In this document: in pieces, positions 51,623-64,000 of the stretch
Layout of the letters: every line of letters begins with the position of its first letter
Position numbering within the stretch: position 1 is the first letter of the stretch
From: Brevibacterium ihuae
Lineage (GTDB): Bacteria; Actinomycetota; Actinomycetes; Actinomycetales; Brevibacteriaceae
Length of the DNA: 64,000 nt
Direction of reading: 5' to 3'
Assembly: GCF_900184225.1 (NCBI RefSeq)
Contig: NZ_FXWZ01000002.1
Coordinates: 724,368 to 788,367 of the forward strand
Program-made: the position numbers and the translations under genes
The notes under the pieces: generated by a model
Seen by the model: only the letters and a program-made list of their open reading frames with translations
Told to the model about the DNA's origin: nothing
The model's database searches: none

Positions 51623-51704
51623 GGGAGCTCCTTCGCTGGACGTGGATCGGGCCGACGGATGCCGGGCCTGCGCACCCCATCGTCGTCCCGGCCCGCCCTC
51701 CCGC

Positions 51705-51748
51705 GGATCAGCCGATCGGCTCGACCCGGCGAGCCGATCGGCTGATCC
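51705..51748. promoter_or_regulatory. double palindrome between the DUF4352 and histidine-kinase genes
   Basis: A perfect 19-bp inverted repeat (51705-51723 / 51730-51748, loop ACCCGG) lies between divergent start codons, so it cannot be an ordinary terminator for either gene. It is built from two copies of the palindrome AGCCGATCGGCT (51710-51721 and 51732-51743) with centres 22 bases apart, about two helical turns. That layout suits a dimer-of-dimers regulator site. Confidence 0.55.
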
Positions 51749-51779
51749 CCGTGTCCGTGCCCCGTCCTACGGTGGAACC

Positions 51780-53057
51780 GTGAGAAGCCTTGCCATGCGG
51801 TGCGCGCACACGGTCCTCCGGGTGCTCTGGGACATCGCGCTCTGGGTCCTCGGGACGACATTCGCGATGCTCGCCGTCACCGGGGTGCCCGGAGCGACCT
51901 CCGGTCCGCTGGTGATCACCGACATCGGCGTCGTCATCGCGCTGCTTGCGGCCCTCCTGTGGACCACCGTCCTGCTCCGGCGCCGCTTCCCGCTCGTCGT
52001 GATCGCGGCCGGCACCGTGATCACCCTCGCGGGCATGGACTACTGGCTCGTGCTCATCGGGGTGTTCCACGCCCTCATCCGGTGGGAGCGGCGGCCCGCC
52101 CTCGCCGCGGGGATCACCGGCGCCGCGGTCGTCTGCATCGCCGCCGTGCGCGACGCCCTCCGCGCCCCCGATTCCACCGCGATGGGCTGGCTGCTGGGGA
52201 TCACGAGCACTCCGGATTCGATCGAGGTCCGGGTCGGGATCGCGATCGTCGTGGTCGTCATCGCCCTGATCTCCGCCGGGGCGACTGCCGGCCTCGCGCT
52301 CCTCGTCCGGAGTCGCCGCGAAGCGGTTGTCGGACGCACCCGGATCGCGGCCGCGCACCGGGAGAACGCCGACCTCGCCGACGAGCTCGCCCGCCAGTCG
52401 GAGCGCGATCGGCTCGCCCATGAGATCCACGATGCGCTCGCGCACCGCCTCTCGGTGATCTCCCTCCAATCCGGCGCGCTCGAGACCGCGACCCACTCCT
52501 CGGATCCCGCCCTCGCACACGCCGCCCGGGTGCTCCGCGGACAGGCCCACGCCTCGCTCGAGGACCTCCGCGGACTCCTCGGAGACCTGCGCACGGGCGG
52601 GTCCCGGGCGCAGGTGGCCGCCGCTCCCCCGTCGACCGCCTCGCTGCGCGCACTCCCCCGACTCGTGCGCTCCCTGCGGGAGGGCGGGACGACCGTCGAC
52701 GCCGTCATCCTGCTCGACCGCACGGAGTCGGCACCGCCGGTGCTCGATCGCAGCGTCTACCGGATCGTGCAGGAGTCGCTCACCAATGCGCTCAAGCACG
52801 CTCCCGGAGCACCGGTGTCCCTCTACGTCGACGGCGCTCCCGGCACCGGGATCCGGATCCGCGTCACGAACCCGCTGCCGCACACCCCGGGGACACCGCT
52901 GGGGCGGACGGGCACCGGCTCGGGCATCGCCGGGATCCGCGAACGCATCCGCATCCTCGGCGGCACGTCATGGATCGGGGAGTCCGAGGGCGTCTTCGTC
53001 GTCGATGCGACGCTGCCGTGGCCGGAGGACGCCGGCCCCACCGGCCCGGCACGGTGA
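51780..53057 (+). CDS. NarL-type sensor histidine kinase
   Basis: Membrane sensor kinase of about 425 residues. Four or five hydrophobic segments fill residues 10-180 with little extracytoplasmic sequence. The HisKA_3 dimerisation domain has the phospho-accepting His in RLAHEIHDALAHRLSVI. The HATPase_c domain has the N-box VYRIVQESLTNALKHA and the G-box TGSGIAGIRERI. The start is GTG 51780; ATG 51795 is an alternative. Its stop overlaps a possible GTG of the regulator gene. Confidence 0.92.
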   Translation: MRSLAMRCAHTVLRVLWDIALWVLGTTFAMLAVTGVPGATSGPLVITDIGVVIALLAALLWTTVLLRRRFPLVVIAAGTVITLAGMDYWLVLIGVFHALIRWERRPALAAGITGAAVVCIAAVRDALRAPDSTAMGWLLGITSTPDSIEVRVGIAIVVVVIALISAGATAGLALLVRSRREAVVGRTRIAAAHRENADLADELARQSERDRLAHEIHDALAHRLSVISLQSGALETATHSSDPALAHAARVLRGQAHASLEDLRGLLGDLRTGGSRAQVAAAPPSTASLRALPRLVRSLREGGTTVDAVILLDRTESAPPVLDRSVYRIVQESLTNALKHAPGAPVSLYVDGAPGTGIRIRVTNPLPHTPGTPLGRTGTGSGIAGIRERIRILGGTSWIGESEGVFVVDATLPWPEDAGPTGPAR

Positions 53058-53071
53058 CCTATATTCGAGAC

Positions 53072-53746
53072 GTGAGCGCCGGACCCGCACCCACGAGGAT
53101 CCTCGTCGTCGACGACGATCCCTACGCACGCGCCGGGATCCGGGCGATCCTCGAGCAGGCGCCCGATCTCGACGTCGTCGCCGAGGCCGCGGACGGCGCG
53201 GAGGCGATCGACCGCGCCGCCGCCCACTTCCCCGACGTCGTCGTCATGGACATCCGGATGCCGGGGATGAACGGCATCGACGCCACCGCCGCTCTCGTCG
53301 ACTCCGTGCGGGCGCCGCAGGTCGTCGTGCTCACGAGCTTCGACACCGAGGACTCGGTCTTCCGCGCTCTCGAGGCCGGCGCGGTGGGCTTCCTCCTCAA
53401 GGACACCGCTCCGGAGGATCTCGTCACCGCGATCCGCACCGTCGTCACCGGTGACGCGATCCTGTCCCCGCGCTCGACTCTCCACCTCGTCCGGCGCTTC
53501 GGCTCCTCCGGCCGGTTCGGGGCCCAGCACACCGCCCGGCGGCTGTTCGACTCGCTCACCGAACGGGAGCGGCAGGTCGCCGAGCTCGTCGCTGCGGGGC
53601 TGACGAACCGGATGATCGCCGAGCGCCTCTACGTCTCCGAGGCCACGGTCAAGGTGCACCTCGGTCGGGTCATGCCCAAGCTCGCGGTGGACACGCGCGT
53701 GGGAGTGGCGATCGCCGTCGAGCGCGCACACCCCGGCCTCGTCTGA
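53072..53746 (+). CDS. NarL/FixJ-type response regulator
   Basis: Cognate regulator of the preceding kinase, 224 residues. The receiver domain has acidic DDD near residue 14, the phospho-acceptor Asp in VVVMDIRMPGMNG and Lys in GFLLKDTAP. The LuxR-type helix-turn-helix is SLTERERQVAELVAAGLTNRMIAERLYVSEATVKVHLGRV in two runs. GTG 53072 gives the usual short leader; GTG 53054, in a GTGA overlap with the kinase stop, would add six residues. The AGCCGATCGGCT pair upstream is a candidate target. Confidence 0.92.
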   Translation: MSAGPAPTRILVVDDDPYARAGIRAILEQAPDLDVVAEAADGAEAIDRAAAHFPDVVVMDIRMPGMNGIDATAALVDSVRAPQVVVLTSFDTEDSVFRALEAGAVGFLLKDTAPEDLVTAIRTVVTGDAILSPRSTLHLVRRFGSSGRFGAQHTARRLFDSLTERERQVAELVAAGLTNRMIAERLYVSEATVKVHLGRVMPKLAVDTRVGVAIAVERAHPGLV

Positions 53747-53785
53747 GGCGAGCGCGGATCGCGGATCGCGCCCGAGAATGCAGAA

Positions 53786-53816
53786 TCCCGCGGTTCCGTT
53801 CTCAGGAACCGCGGGA
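53786..53816. terminator. terminator between the response regulator and tRNA-Arg (conserved hairpin family)
   Basis: A 12-bp stem TCCCGCGGTTCC / GGAACCGCGGGA with loop GTTCTCA, the same loop as at 170-176. It lies between convergent transcription units, 39 bases after the regulator stop and 22 bases beyond the tRNA 3' end. Confidence 0.75.
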
Positions 53817-53838
53817 GAATGCGATGTGGGGCGAATGG

Positions 53839-53911
53839 TGCCCGCGACAGGATTCGAACCTACGACCTTCTGCTCCGGAGGCAGACGCTCTATCCACTGA
53901 GCTACGCGGGC
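53839..53911 (-). tRNA. tRNA-Arg (anticodon CCG)
   Basis: A 73-base cloverleaf on the minus strand. The acceptor is GCCCGCG/CGCGGGC with discriminator A, and the D-arm is AGCTCAGTGGATAGAGC. The anticodon arm TCTGC-CTCCGGA-GCAGA gives CCG (reads CGG). The T-arm is GTAGGTTCGAATCCTGT. CCA is not encoded. Confidence 0.95.
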
Positions 53912-54005
53912 GGGCGACTCGACAATACTAACACTCCGTCACGGAGTCCGAGCACCGAGTGCGCGAATGTGACCGACGCGACGCCGGTCGGTGTCGGGAC
54001 CGGGC

Positions 54006-54983
54006 TCAGGCGCCGCGGATCGACTGCCGGGCCGGGACGTACTCCCAGTGCCACGGCTCGTACTTGCTCGACTTCGCCCAGTCCGGGTTCTCCCAGCCGT
54101 ACTTGCCGGCGTTCTTCACGAGCCACTCGTACTGCTCGCCCGAGGCGGTGGCCGCGCCGCCGCCGAAGTCGAGGGCGATGCCCCAGCCGTGCAGCGAGGT
54201 GCCGGGGCGGGCGGCGAGGCCGGGCTTGCGGCCGGCCACCGAGACCTGCGACTCGAGCGTGCGGTAGGAGTCGGTGATGGCCATGTCCTTGCCGGTGTCG
54301 GCCTTGAACGCGGCGTTCATCTCCGCGAAGGACACCGCGGCGTCGGCGCGGAGCCTGTGGCCGCCGATGCCGAGCTCGCACAGCCACTCGTCCGGGATCT
54401 GCCCGTTCGAGGCTTCGCCGGACGGCGCCTCGCCGGAGCAGCCGGGGAGGACGGTGCGGGTGACGGAACGGGAGGCGGCCTCCGCCTTGCGATCCTCGGT
54501 GCTCGGCACTCCTCCGGCATAGACATCGGCCTGGCCGGCGGTCTGATCGCCCTCACCGGCGGTGACGTCGGAGTCGACCGTCTCCGCCCCGATCGCCTGG
54601 AGCGCATCGGTGCTGATCTCCTGAGCGGCGACCTCGGTGTCAGGGCTGTTCGAGCTGAGCAGGACTCCGGCGATCGCGGTGCCGGCGACGGACACGGAGG
54701 CCATCGCAGTGACCGTGGCGACGCGACGGCGCTTGAGCGCGCGGACGGCGCTGCCGTCGGAGCCGCGGGTGGCGATGGCGCGGGCGCCGACCGTGCCGGT
54801 CGAGCGGCGCTCGACGTGCGCGGCGACCGACTGCACCGGGCTCGCGACTACGGGCCTGCGGAAGGGGGGCTTCCGCTGCGCCCGGCGGGCCGCCTCTTCC
54901 TGCTTGCGCAGATCGCGACGACGGACGAGAACCGGCGCGGTGGTTTCCTGACCCACTCCACAACTCCAAACTGACGACTGCAT
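54006..54983 (-). CDS. VanY-like D-alanyl-D-alanine carboxypeptidase (M15B)
   Basis: Trims the terminal D-Ala of peptidoglycan stem peptides outside the cell. About 325 residues. A basic N-terminal region (about 20-80) precedes one helix (VATVTAMASVSVAGTAIAGVLL) acting as signal or anchor. A spacer of about 90 residues follows, then the M15 domain with the zinc residues in SLHGWGIALDFG (His, Asp) and the later EPWHWEY (His). The start is uncertain: ATG 54983, ATG 55013 and GTG 55019 are in frame and none has a strong ribosome-binding site. Confidence 0.87.
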   Translation of the reverse strand: MQSSVWSCGVGQETTAPVLVRRRDLRKQEEAARRAQRKPPFRRPVVASPVQSVAAHVERRSTGTVGARAIATRGSDGSAVRALKRRRVATVTAMASVSVAGTAIAGVLLSSNSPDTEVAAQEISTDALQAIGAETVDSDVTAGEGDQTAGQADVYAGGVPSTEDRKAEAASRSVTRTVLPGCSGEAPSGEASNGQIPDEWLCELGIGGHRLRADAAVSFAEMNAAFKADTGKDMAITDSYRTLESQVSVAGRKPGLAARPGTSLHGWGIALDFGGGAATASGEQYEWLVKNAGKYGWENPDWAKSSKYEPWHWEYVPARQSIRGA

Positions 54984-55061
54984 ATTCACTGATGCTCGAG
55001 CACAGGGCTGCATCCGCACACGGCTGCGTGGAGGGGAAGATCCGACCGTGTGCCAGGTTTG

Positions 55062-55099
55062 TCACAACACTATAACGAGAAAATCACGGAATGACACAA
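55062..55099 (-). promoter_or_regulatory. probable promoter of the VanY-like gene
   Basis: On the minus strand TTGTGT (55094-55099), a 19-base spacer and TATAGT (55069-55074) predict a start near 55062, about 80 bases before ATG 54983. This AT-rich patch stands out from its surroundings. Upstream, TGTGAC-AAATCG-GTCACG (about 55176-55193) may be an activator site. The 55020-55283 gap holds nothing else I can assign. Confidence 0.45.
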
Positions 55100-55283
55100 T
55101 CCTGTGATCCTTCTGACCGGTAGGGGCCTTCGACACCCCCGTCGACCCCCGCCGATCGCCGGAATGACGCGGGTCGTGACCGATTTGTCACATTCTGCGT
55201 ATCACTGTGATTCCGGCGCGTCGACGGCCTGCCGACTCCGGCGGTGCGCCGACGGAACACTCCCGCCGGCGCACCGACCGCCG

Positions 55284-56339
55284 TCAGCGGTGCGAGCGCG
55301 GCACCCGCTGCATGGCGTCGTGGACCTCGCCGACGAGCTCCTCGAGCACGTCCTCGAGGAACAGCACGCCGCTGGTCCTGCCTTCGGCGTCGAGCACCCG
55401 GCCCACGTGGTTGCCGGCGTCCTGCATCGCCCCGAGCGACTCCTCGATCTCGTCGCTCGCGGTGAGCGTGACGAGCGACCGGAATCGCTTCGCGGGGATC
55501 TCGGTCGTGTACTCGCCGGGCTCGTCCGCGTAGAGCACGTCCTTGATGTGGATGTAGCTCGTCGGCTCGCCGTCGGCGTCGAGGAGGACGTAGCGGGAGA
55601 AGCCGGTGCGGGCGACGAGCCGCTCGATGTCCTCCGGGGTCGCCCCGGCGGGCAGGGTCACGACCCGGTCGATCGGCACCATGACGTCCCCGATCGACTT
55701 GTCGGAGAATTCGAGCGCTCCCTTGAGCAGACCGGTGTCGTCGCTCAGCAGCCCCTCGCGCTGCGACTCGACGACGATCGACTGCACCTCTTCGACGGTG
55801 TACGCGGCGTTGACCTCGTCACGCGGCTCGATGCCCATCGCGCGGAGGATGAGGTTCGCGAGCGCGTTGAGCGGCCGGATGACGAACCCGAAGATCTTCG
55901 CGAGGAACACGAGCGGCGGCGCGAGGAGCATCGCCGCCTGCTGTGAGGCCGCGAGCGAGATGTTCTTGGGGATCATCTCGCCGAGCACGACATGGAGATA
56001 GGTCACCACCGCGAGCGCGAGGACGAAGGCGATGACGTCGGCCATCGCCACCGGGATGCCGAGGAACGCGAGCGGCCCGGCGAGCAGATGATGGATCGCG
56101 GGCTTGGAGAAGTTGCCGATGAGCAGCGAGCACACGGTGATGCCGAGCTGACAGATCGCGAGCATGATGGAGACGTGCTCCATCGCGTAGAGGGCGGTCT
56201 TCGCCGCCTTGGAGCCCTCCGCCGCCCGCGGTTCCATCTGCGAGCGCTTGGCGGCCACGACGGCGAACTCAGCGCCGACGAAGAAGGCGTTGGCGGCCAG
56301 CAGCACGACGAGCCACACGAGTCCCATCCAGTCGCTCAT
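55284..56339 (-). CDS. CNNM/CorC-type hemolysin-family membrane protein with CBS pair (second of two)
   Basis: A 351-residue protein. The N-terminal DUF21/CNNM domain has four hydrophobic segments (from WMGLVWLVVLLAANAFFVGAE). PKNISLA marks the conserved membrane region. A CBS pair then runs at about 205-330 (FSDKSIGDVMVPIDRVVTL, TSYIHIKDVLY). The C-terminal CorC_HlyC transporter-associated domain seen in its neighbour is lacking. Such proteins are linked to Mg/Co efflux. ATG 56339 overlaps the stop of the first paralogue. Confidence 0.9.
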   Translation of the reverse strand: MSDWMGLVWLVVLLAANAFFVGAEFAVVAAKRSQMEPRAAEGSKAAKTALYAMEHVSIMLAICQLGITVCSLLIGNFSKPAIHHLLAGPLAFLGIPVAMADVIAFVLALAVVTYLHVVLGEMIPKNISLAASQQAAMLLAPPLVFLAKIFGFVIRPLNALANLILRAMGIEPRDEVNAAYTVEEVQSIVVESQREGLLSDDTGLLKGALEFSDKSIGDVMVPIDRVVTLPAGATPEDIERLVARTGFSRYVLLDADGEPTSYIHIKDVLYADEPGEYTTEIPAKRFRSLVTLTASDEIEESLGAMQDAGNHVGRVLDAEGRTSGVLFLEDVLEELVGEVHDAMQRVPRSHR

Positions 56340-57655
56340 GACGCACCCCCGAGCCGGGTCGTGACGTAGTCCGGGGTCAGGCGCAGCCGTTCGACCCGGC
56401 GGCCGTGCATGCGCTCGACGACGAGACGGGCGTCGGGCAGGCGCACCGCGTCGCCCTCCTCGGGGATCCGCCCGAGGGTGAGCATGACGTAGCCGGCCAT
56501 GGTCTCGTAGTCGGGGTCCTGCGGCACCTCGATGCCGATGGCGCCGCTGACCTCGTCCGGGCGCATCCGGCCCGGCACGATCCACGTGCCGTCCCGCGCC
56601 GGGCGCACGCTCACGCGCAGCCGGTCGTGCTCGTCGACGACCTCGCCGACGAGCTCCTCGACGACGTCCTCGAGGGTGACGACGCCGGCGGTGCCGCCGT
56701 ACTCGTCGACGACGAGGGCCATCTGGGTGCCGTGCAGCCGCAGCTCCATGAGCAGCGGGTCGAGCGGCATGGTCTCCGGGACCTCGGTGACCTCGGACAT
56801 GAGACCGGCGGCGTACGCGTCGGCGCGGTTGGCCAGCGGGACGGCCACGGCCTGCTTGACGTGGACCATGCCGACGATGTCGTCGCGCGAGTCCCCGACC
56901 ACGGGGAACCGCGAGTAGCCGGTGCGGCGGGCGATCTCGACGATCTCCGCCGCGGTGGTGTCGCGATTGACGCTCACCATGCTCGTGCGCGGGGTCATGA
57001 CGTCCTCGGCCATGCGCTCGGAGAAGCTCAGGGTGCGGGTGACGAGGTCGGCGGTCTGCTCGGCCATCGTGCCCTCCTGGGCGGAGTGGCGCACGAGGGC
57101 GGTGAGCTCCTCCGGGGAGCGTCCTGCGGTGCCCTCCTCCTGGGGCTCGATGCCCATCGCGAGGAGCGCCCGGTTCGCGGTGCCGTTGAGCACGGCGATG
57201 ACGGGCCGGAAGATCACCGAGAAGACGTACTGGAGCGGCACCGCGATCCTGCCGGTGACGAGCGGAGCGGAGATCGCCATGTTCTTCGGCACGAGCTCGC
57301 CGATGATCATCGACAGGAAGGTCGAGATCAGCAGCGCGAGGATGATGCTCGTCGTCGATGCGGCGCCGCCGGACATCCCGAACGACTCGAACACCGGGCT
57401 CAGCAGAACGCCCAGCGAGGGCTCCATGAGATAGCCGGTGAGCAGGGTGGTCAGGGTGATGCCGACCTGGGCGGCCGACAGCTGGGTGGAGAGCTGGGTC
57501 ATCCCCTTCTTGATGAAGGTCGACCCGCGATCACCCCGTTCGAGCGCCTGGTCGACGGTGTGCTTGTCGAGGGCGAGGAGGGAGAACTCGGCCGCGACGA
57601 AGACGCCGGTGCCGAGGATGAGGAGCAGTGCGAGGGCGAGGAGGAGCCATTCCAT
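56336..57655 (-). CDS. CNNM/CorC-type membrane protein with CBS pair and CorC_HlyC domain (first of two)
   Basis: A 439-residue protein. The DUF21 membrane domain begins MEWLLLALALLLILGTGVFV, with GELVPKNMAIS conserved. The CBS pair is at about 210-335 (ERMAEDVMTPRTSMVSV, YGGTAGVVTLEDVVEELVG), and the C-terminal CorC_HlyC domain ends about residue 430. ATG 57655 is preceded by GAGGGGGA at 11 bases. Tandem CNNM paralogues joined by an ATGA overlap are likely to act together in Mg/divalent-cation handling. Confidence 0.91.
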   Translation of the reverse strand: MEWLLLALALLLILGTGVFVAAEFSLLALDKHTVDQALERGDRGSTFIKKGMTQLSTQLSAAQVGITLTTLLTGYLMEPSLGVLLSPVFESFGMSGGAASTTSIILALLISTFLSMIIGELVPKNMAISAPLVTGRIAVPLQYVFSVIFRPVIAVLNGTANRALLAMGIEPQEEGTAGRSPEELTALVRHSAQEGTMAEQTADLVTRTLSFSERMAEDVMTPRTSMVSVNRDTTAAEIVEIARRTGYSRFPVVGDSRDDIVGMVHVKQAVAVPLANRADAYAAGLMSEVTEVPETMPLDPLLMELRLHGTQMALVVDEYGGTAGVVTLEDVVEELVGEVVDEHDRLRVSVRPARDGTWIVPGRMRPDEVSGAIGIEVPQDPDYETMAGYVMLTLGRIPEEGDAVRLPDARLVVERMHGRRVERLRLTPDYVTTRLGGAS

Positions 57656-57807
57656 CTCAGTGACGGTCCCCCTCGTGCAGCGGACGGAACGGTCGTCGAC
57701 GCGGATGCGGTGCAGTGGGAGGGAGATGAGCGGGGCTGCCGGCGCGAGGCCGGCCGGGACTGTCACTGGTCATGCGCTGAATCATAGCGAACGCCCGACC
57801 GCGTTCC

Positions 57808-63168
<5,361 letters not shown>

Positions 63169-63172
<4 letters not shown>

Positions 63173-63777
63173 CGCAGCATCGGATGACGACCCTCGTGGT
63201 GGTCGGCGACGAGCTCGTCGCCGGCCACGGCGACGGGCGCTGCCTCGGCTGGACCGGACGCGTCGCCGCGCGCACCCTGCCCGCACTGCCCGGCGCCCGG
63301 TTCTACGCGCTCGGCGCCGCCGACGAGGACTCGGTCGGGCTGAGCCAGCGCGGCATGGCCGAGGCCCGGATCCGGTTCGGGTCGGAGACCCGGAACCGAC
63401 TCGTGCTCGCCCCGGGTCCCCACGACGTCGACGCGGGCATCTCGACCGCCCGCTCCCGGCTCAACCTCGCCAATGTCCTCGATGCCGCGCTCGGCGCGGA
63501 GGTCCAGACGTTCGTCGTCGGCCCTCCCCCGAGCATCGACGCCGACCGCAACCGGCGGATCGCCGAGCTCAACGCCGGCTTCGCCGACGTCGCACTGCGC
63601 CGCGGGATCACCTATGTCGACACCTTCGCCCCGCTGCGTGAGCACGAGGCGTGGCACCGCGATCTCGCCTCCACCGGCAGCGGCCTGCCCTCGCAGGAGG
63701 GGTACGGCCTCCTCGCCTGGCTCGTCCTCCATCGCGGCTGGTTCGACTGGCTCGGCGTGCCCGATCCGCTCGCCTGA
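63169..63777 (+). CDS. SGNH/GDSL-fold protein lacking the catalytic residues
   Basis: A 202-residue protein with an SGNH-hydrolase layout: block I is VVVGDELVAGHGDGRCLGW, block III lies near APGPHDVDAG, and block V is GSGLPSQEGYGLLAW. The block-I nucleophile Ser of GDS is Glu. The block-III Asn is not present at its usual place, and the block-V Asp-x-x-His is missing. Hydrolase activity is therefore doubtful. GTG 63169 overlaps the kgd stop (GTGA); ATG 63184 is an alternative. Tight coupling to kgd suggests a linked, unknown role. Confidence 0.8.
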
Positions 63778-63864
63778 GACCCGCGCGGGCCGCGACGCCG
63801 CGGAGCTTTGGCGGCATCGGACAGGTATGGAAGAATGGACAGGTCGAGAAGAAGGAGTGACGAC

Positions 63865-63939
63865 ATGAGCAAGCGAGGCCGCAAGCGCCGCGATCGCAAG
63901 AAGCGCGGAGCCAACCACGGCAAGCGTCCCAACGCCTGA
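63865..63939 (+). CDS. 50S ribosomal protein bL37
   Basis: A 24-residue highly basic peptide reading MSKRGRKRRDRKKR and GANHGKRPNA. This matches the actinobacterial ribosomal protein bL37 found in mycobacterial 50S structures, with its conserved ANHGKRPNA end. AAGGAG lies seven bases before ATG 63865, one of the best ribosome-binding sites in the window, as expected for a highly expressed protein. It is usually missed by gene callers because of its length. Confidence 0.88.
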   Translation: MSKRGRKRRDRKKRGANHGKRPNA

Positions 63940-63951
63940 GACGCTGACAGA

Positions 63952-63983
63952 GGGGCGGGGCCGGGGATTCGATTCCCCGCCCC
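63952..63983 (+). terminator. terminator after bL37
   Basis: GGGGCGGGG (63952-63960) pairs with CCCCGCCCC (63975-63983), with an alternative inner stem CGGGGA/TCCCCG. It lies 13 bases past the bL37 stop. A run of Cs follows instead of Ts. Confidence 0.55.
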
Positions 63984-64000
63984 CCCCCCCTGCGCGGGGG

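Noticed and set aside
51705..51748. Intrinsic terminator
   Set aside because: The hairpin lies between divergent genes with no gene end nearby and is made of two separate palindromes.
55020..55283. ydaO-type (c-di-AMP) riboswitch upstream of the VanY-like gene
   Set aside because: Only one simple hairpin is apparent; I could not find the conserved GGG/GAA junction elements, so no riboswitch is called.

Overview
This window is chromosomal DNA from a high-GC Gram-positive bacterium of the Actinomycetota. GC content is very high throughout. GTG starts and ATGA/GTGA stop-start overlaps are common. Lineage markers include NucS, the fused 2-oxoglutarate decarboxylase Kgd, DUF2550 next to murA, an Asp-type MurA, an actinobacterial Glu-type RpiB and the 24-residue ribosomal protein bL37. 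Gene order matches two blocks known from Mycobacterium tuberculosis: rpiB / Rv2466c / pepN / glbO / ettA / ssb-like, and argS-lysA-hom-thrC-thrB-rho-prfA-prmC-tsaC-wecA-atp operon-DUF2550-murA-nucS. A member of Micrococcales (perhaps Brevibacteriaceae-like) is my guess; the sequence alone does not fix the genus.

Layout. 0.2-15.2 kb: ribose-5-phosphate isomerase, a DsbA-like oxidoreductase, aminopeptidase N, an MscS channel, truncated haemoglobin, two thioesterases, EttA, a DUF6993 lipoprotein, SSB, a pair of membrane-linked dynamin-like GTPases and a small membrane protein. 15.4-17.4 kb: tRNA-Arg(UCU) and an atypical pyruvate kinase. 17.5-20.8 kb: a disturbed mosaic. A resident thiamine-binding-protein gene is split in two, and between its halves lie a sarcosine-oxidase-like flavoenzyme, an ABM-domain protein, fragments of a DJ-1/PfpI protein, a zinc alcohol dehydrogenase and a serine recombinase, and an intact second copy of the thiamine-binding protein. 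20.9-28.6 kb: thiolase, Dps, a DivIVA-like coiled-coil protein, a zinc-finger protein, NucS, a pirin, a small acetyltransferase and a DUF559/AbiEi-type protein flanked by inverted repeats.

28.6-50.6 kb is one long run of minus-strand housekeeping genes. Read in the direction of transcription it holds argS-lysA-hom-thrC-thrB (translation and Asp-family amino acids), rho-prfA-prmC-tsaC-wecA (termination, release-factor maturation, tRNA t6A modification, wall-polymer lipid carrier), atpI-atpBEFHAGDC (ATP synthase), then DUF2550-murA (peptidoglycan). 50.7-55.1 kb: a DUF4352 membrane protein divergent from a NarL-type two-component system, tRNA-Arg(CCG) and a VanY-like DD-carboxypeptidase. 55.3-59.3 kb: two coupled CNNM/CorC-type CBS membrane proteins and a GuaB1-type GMP reductase/IMPDH homologue. 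59.4-64.0 kb: kgd, a coupled degenerate SGNH protein, and bL37.

The most unusual signals are the split-gene mosaic at 17.5-20.8 kb and a family of sequence-conserved hairpins (core TGCGGTTCC-loop-GGAACCGCA). The hairpins occur at five gene ends, two of them bracketing the DUF559 gene as inverted repeats. I see no CRISPR array, prophage, rRNA or intact insertion sequence.
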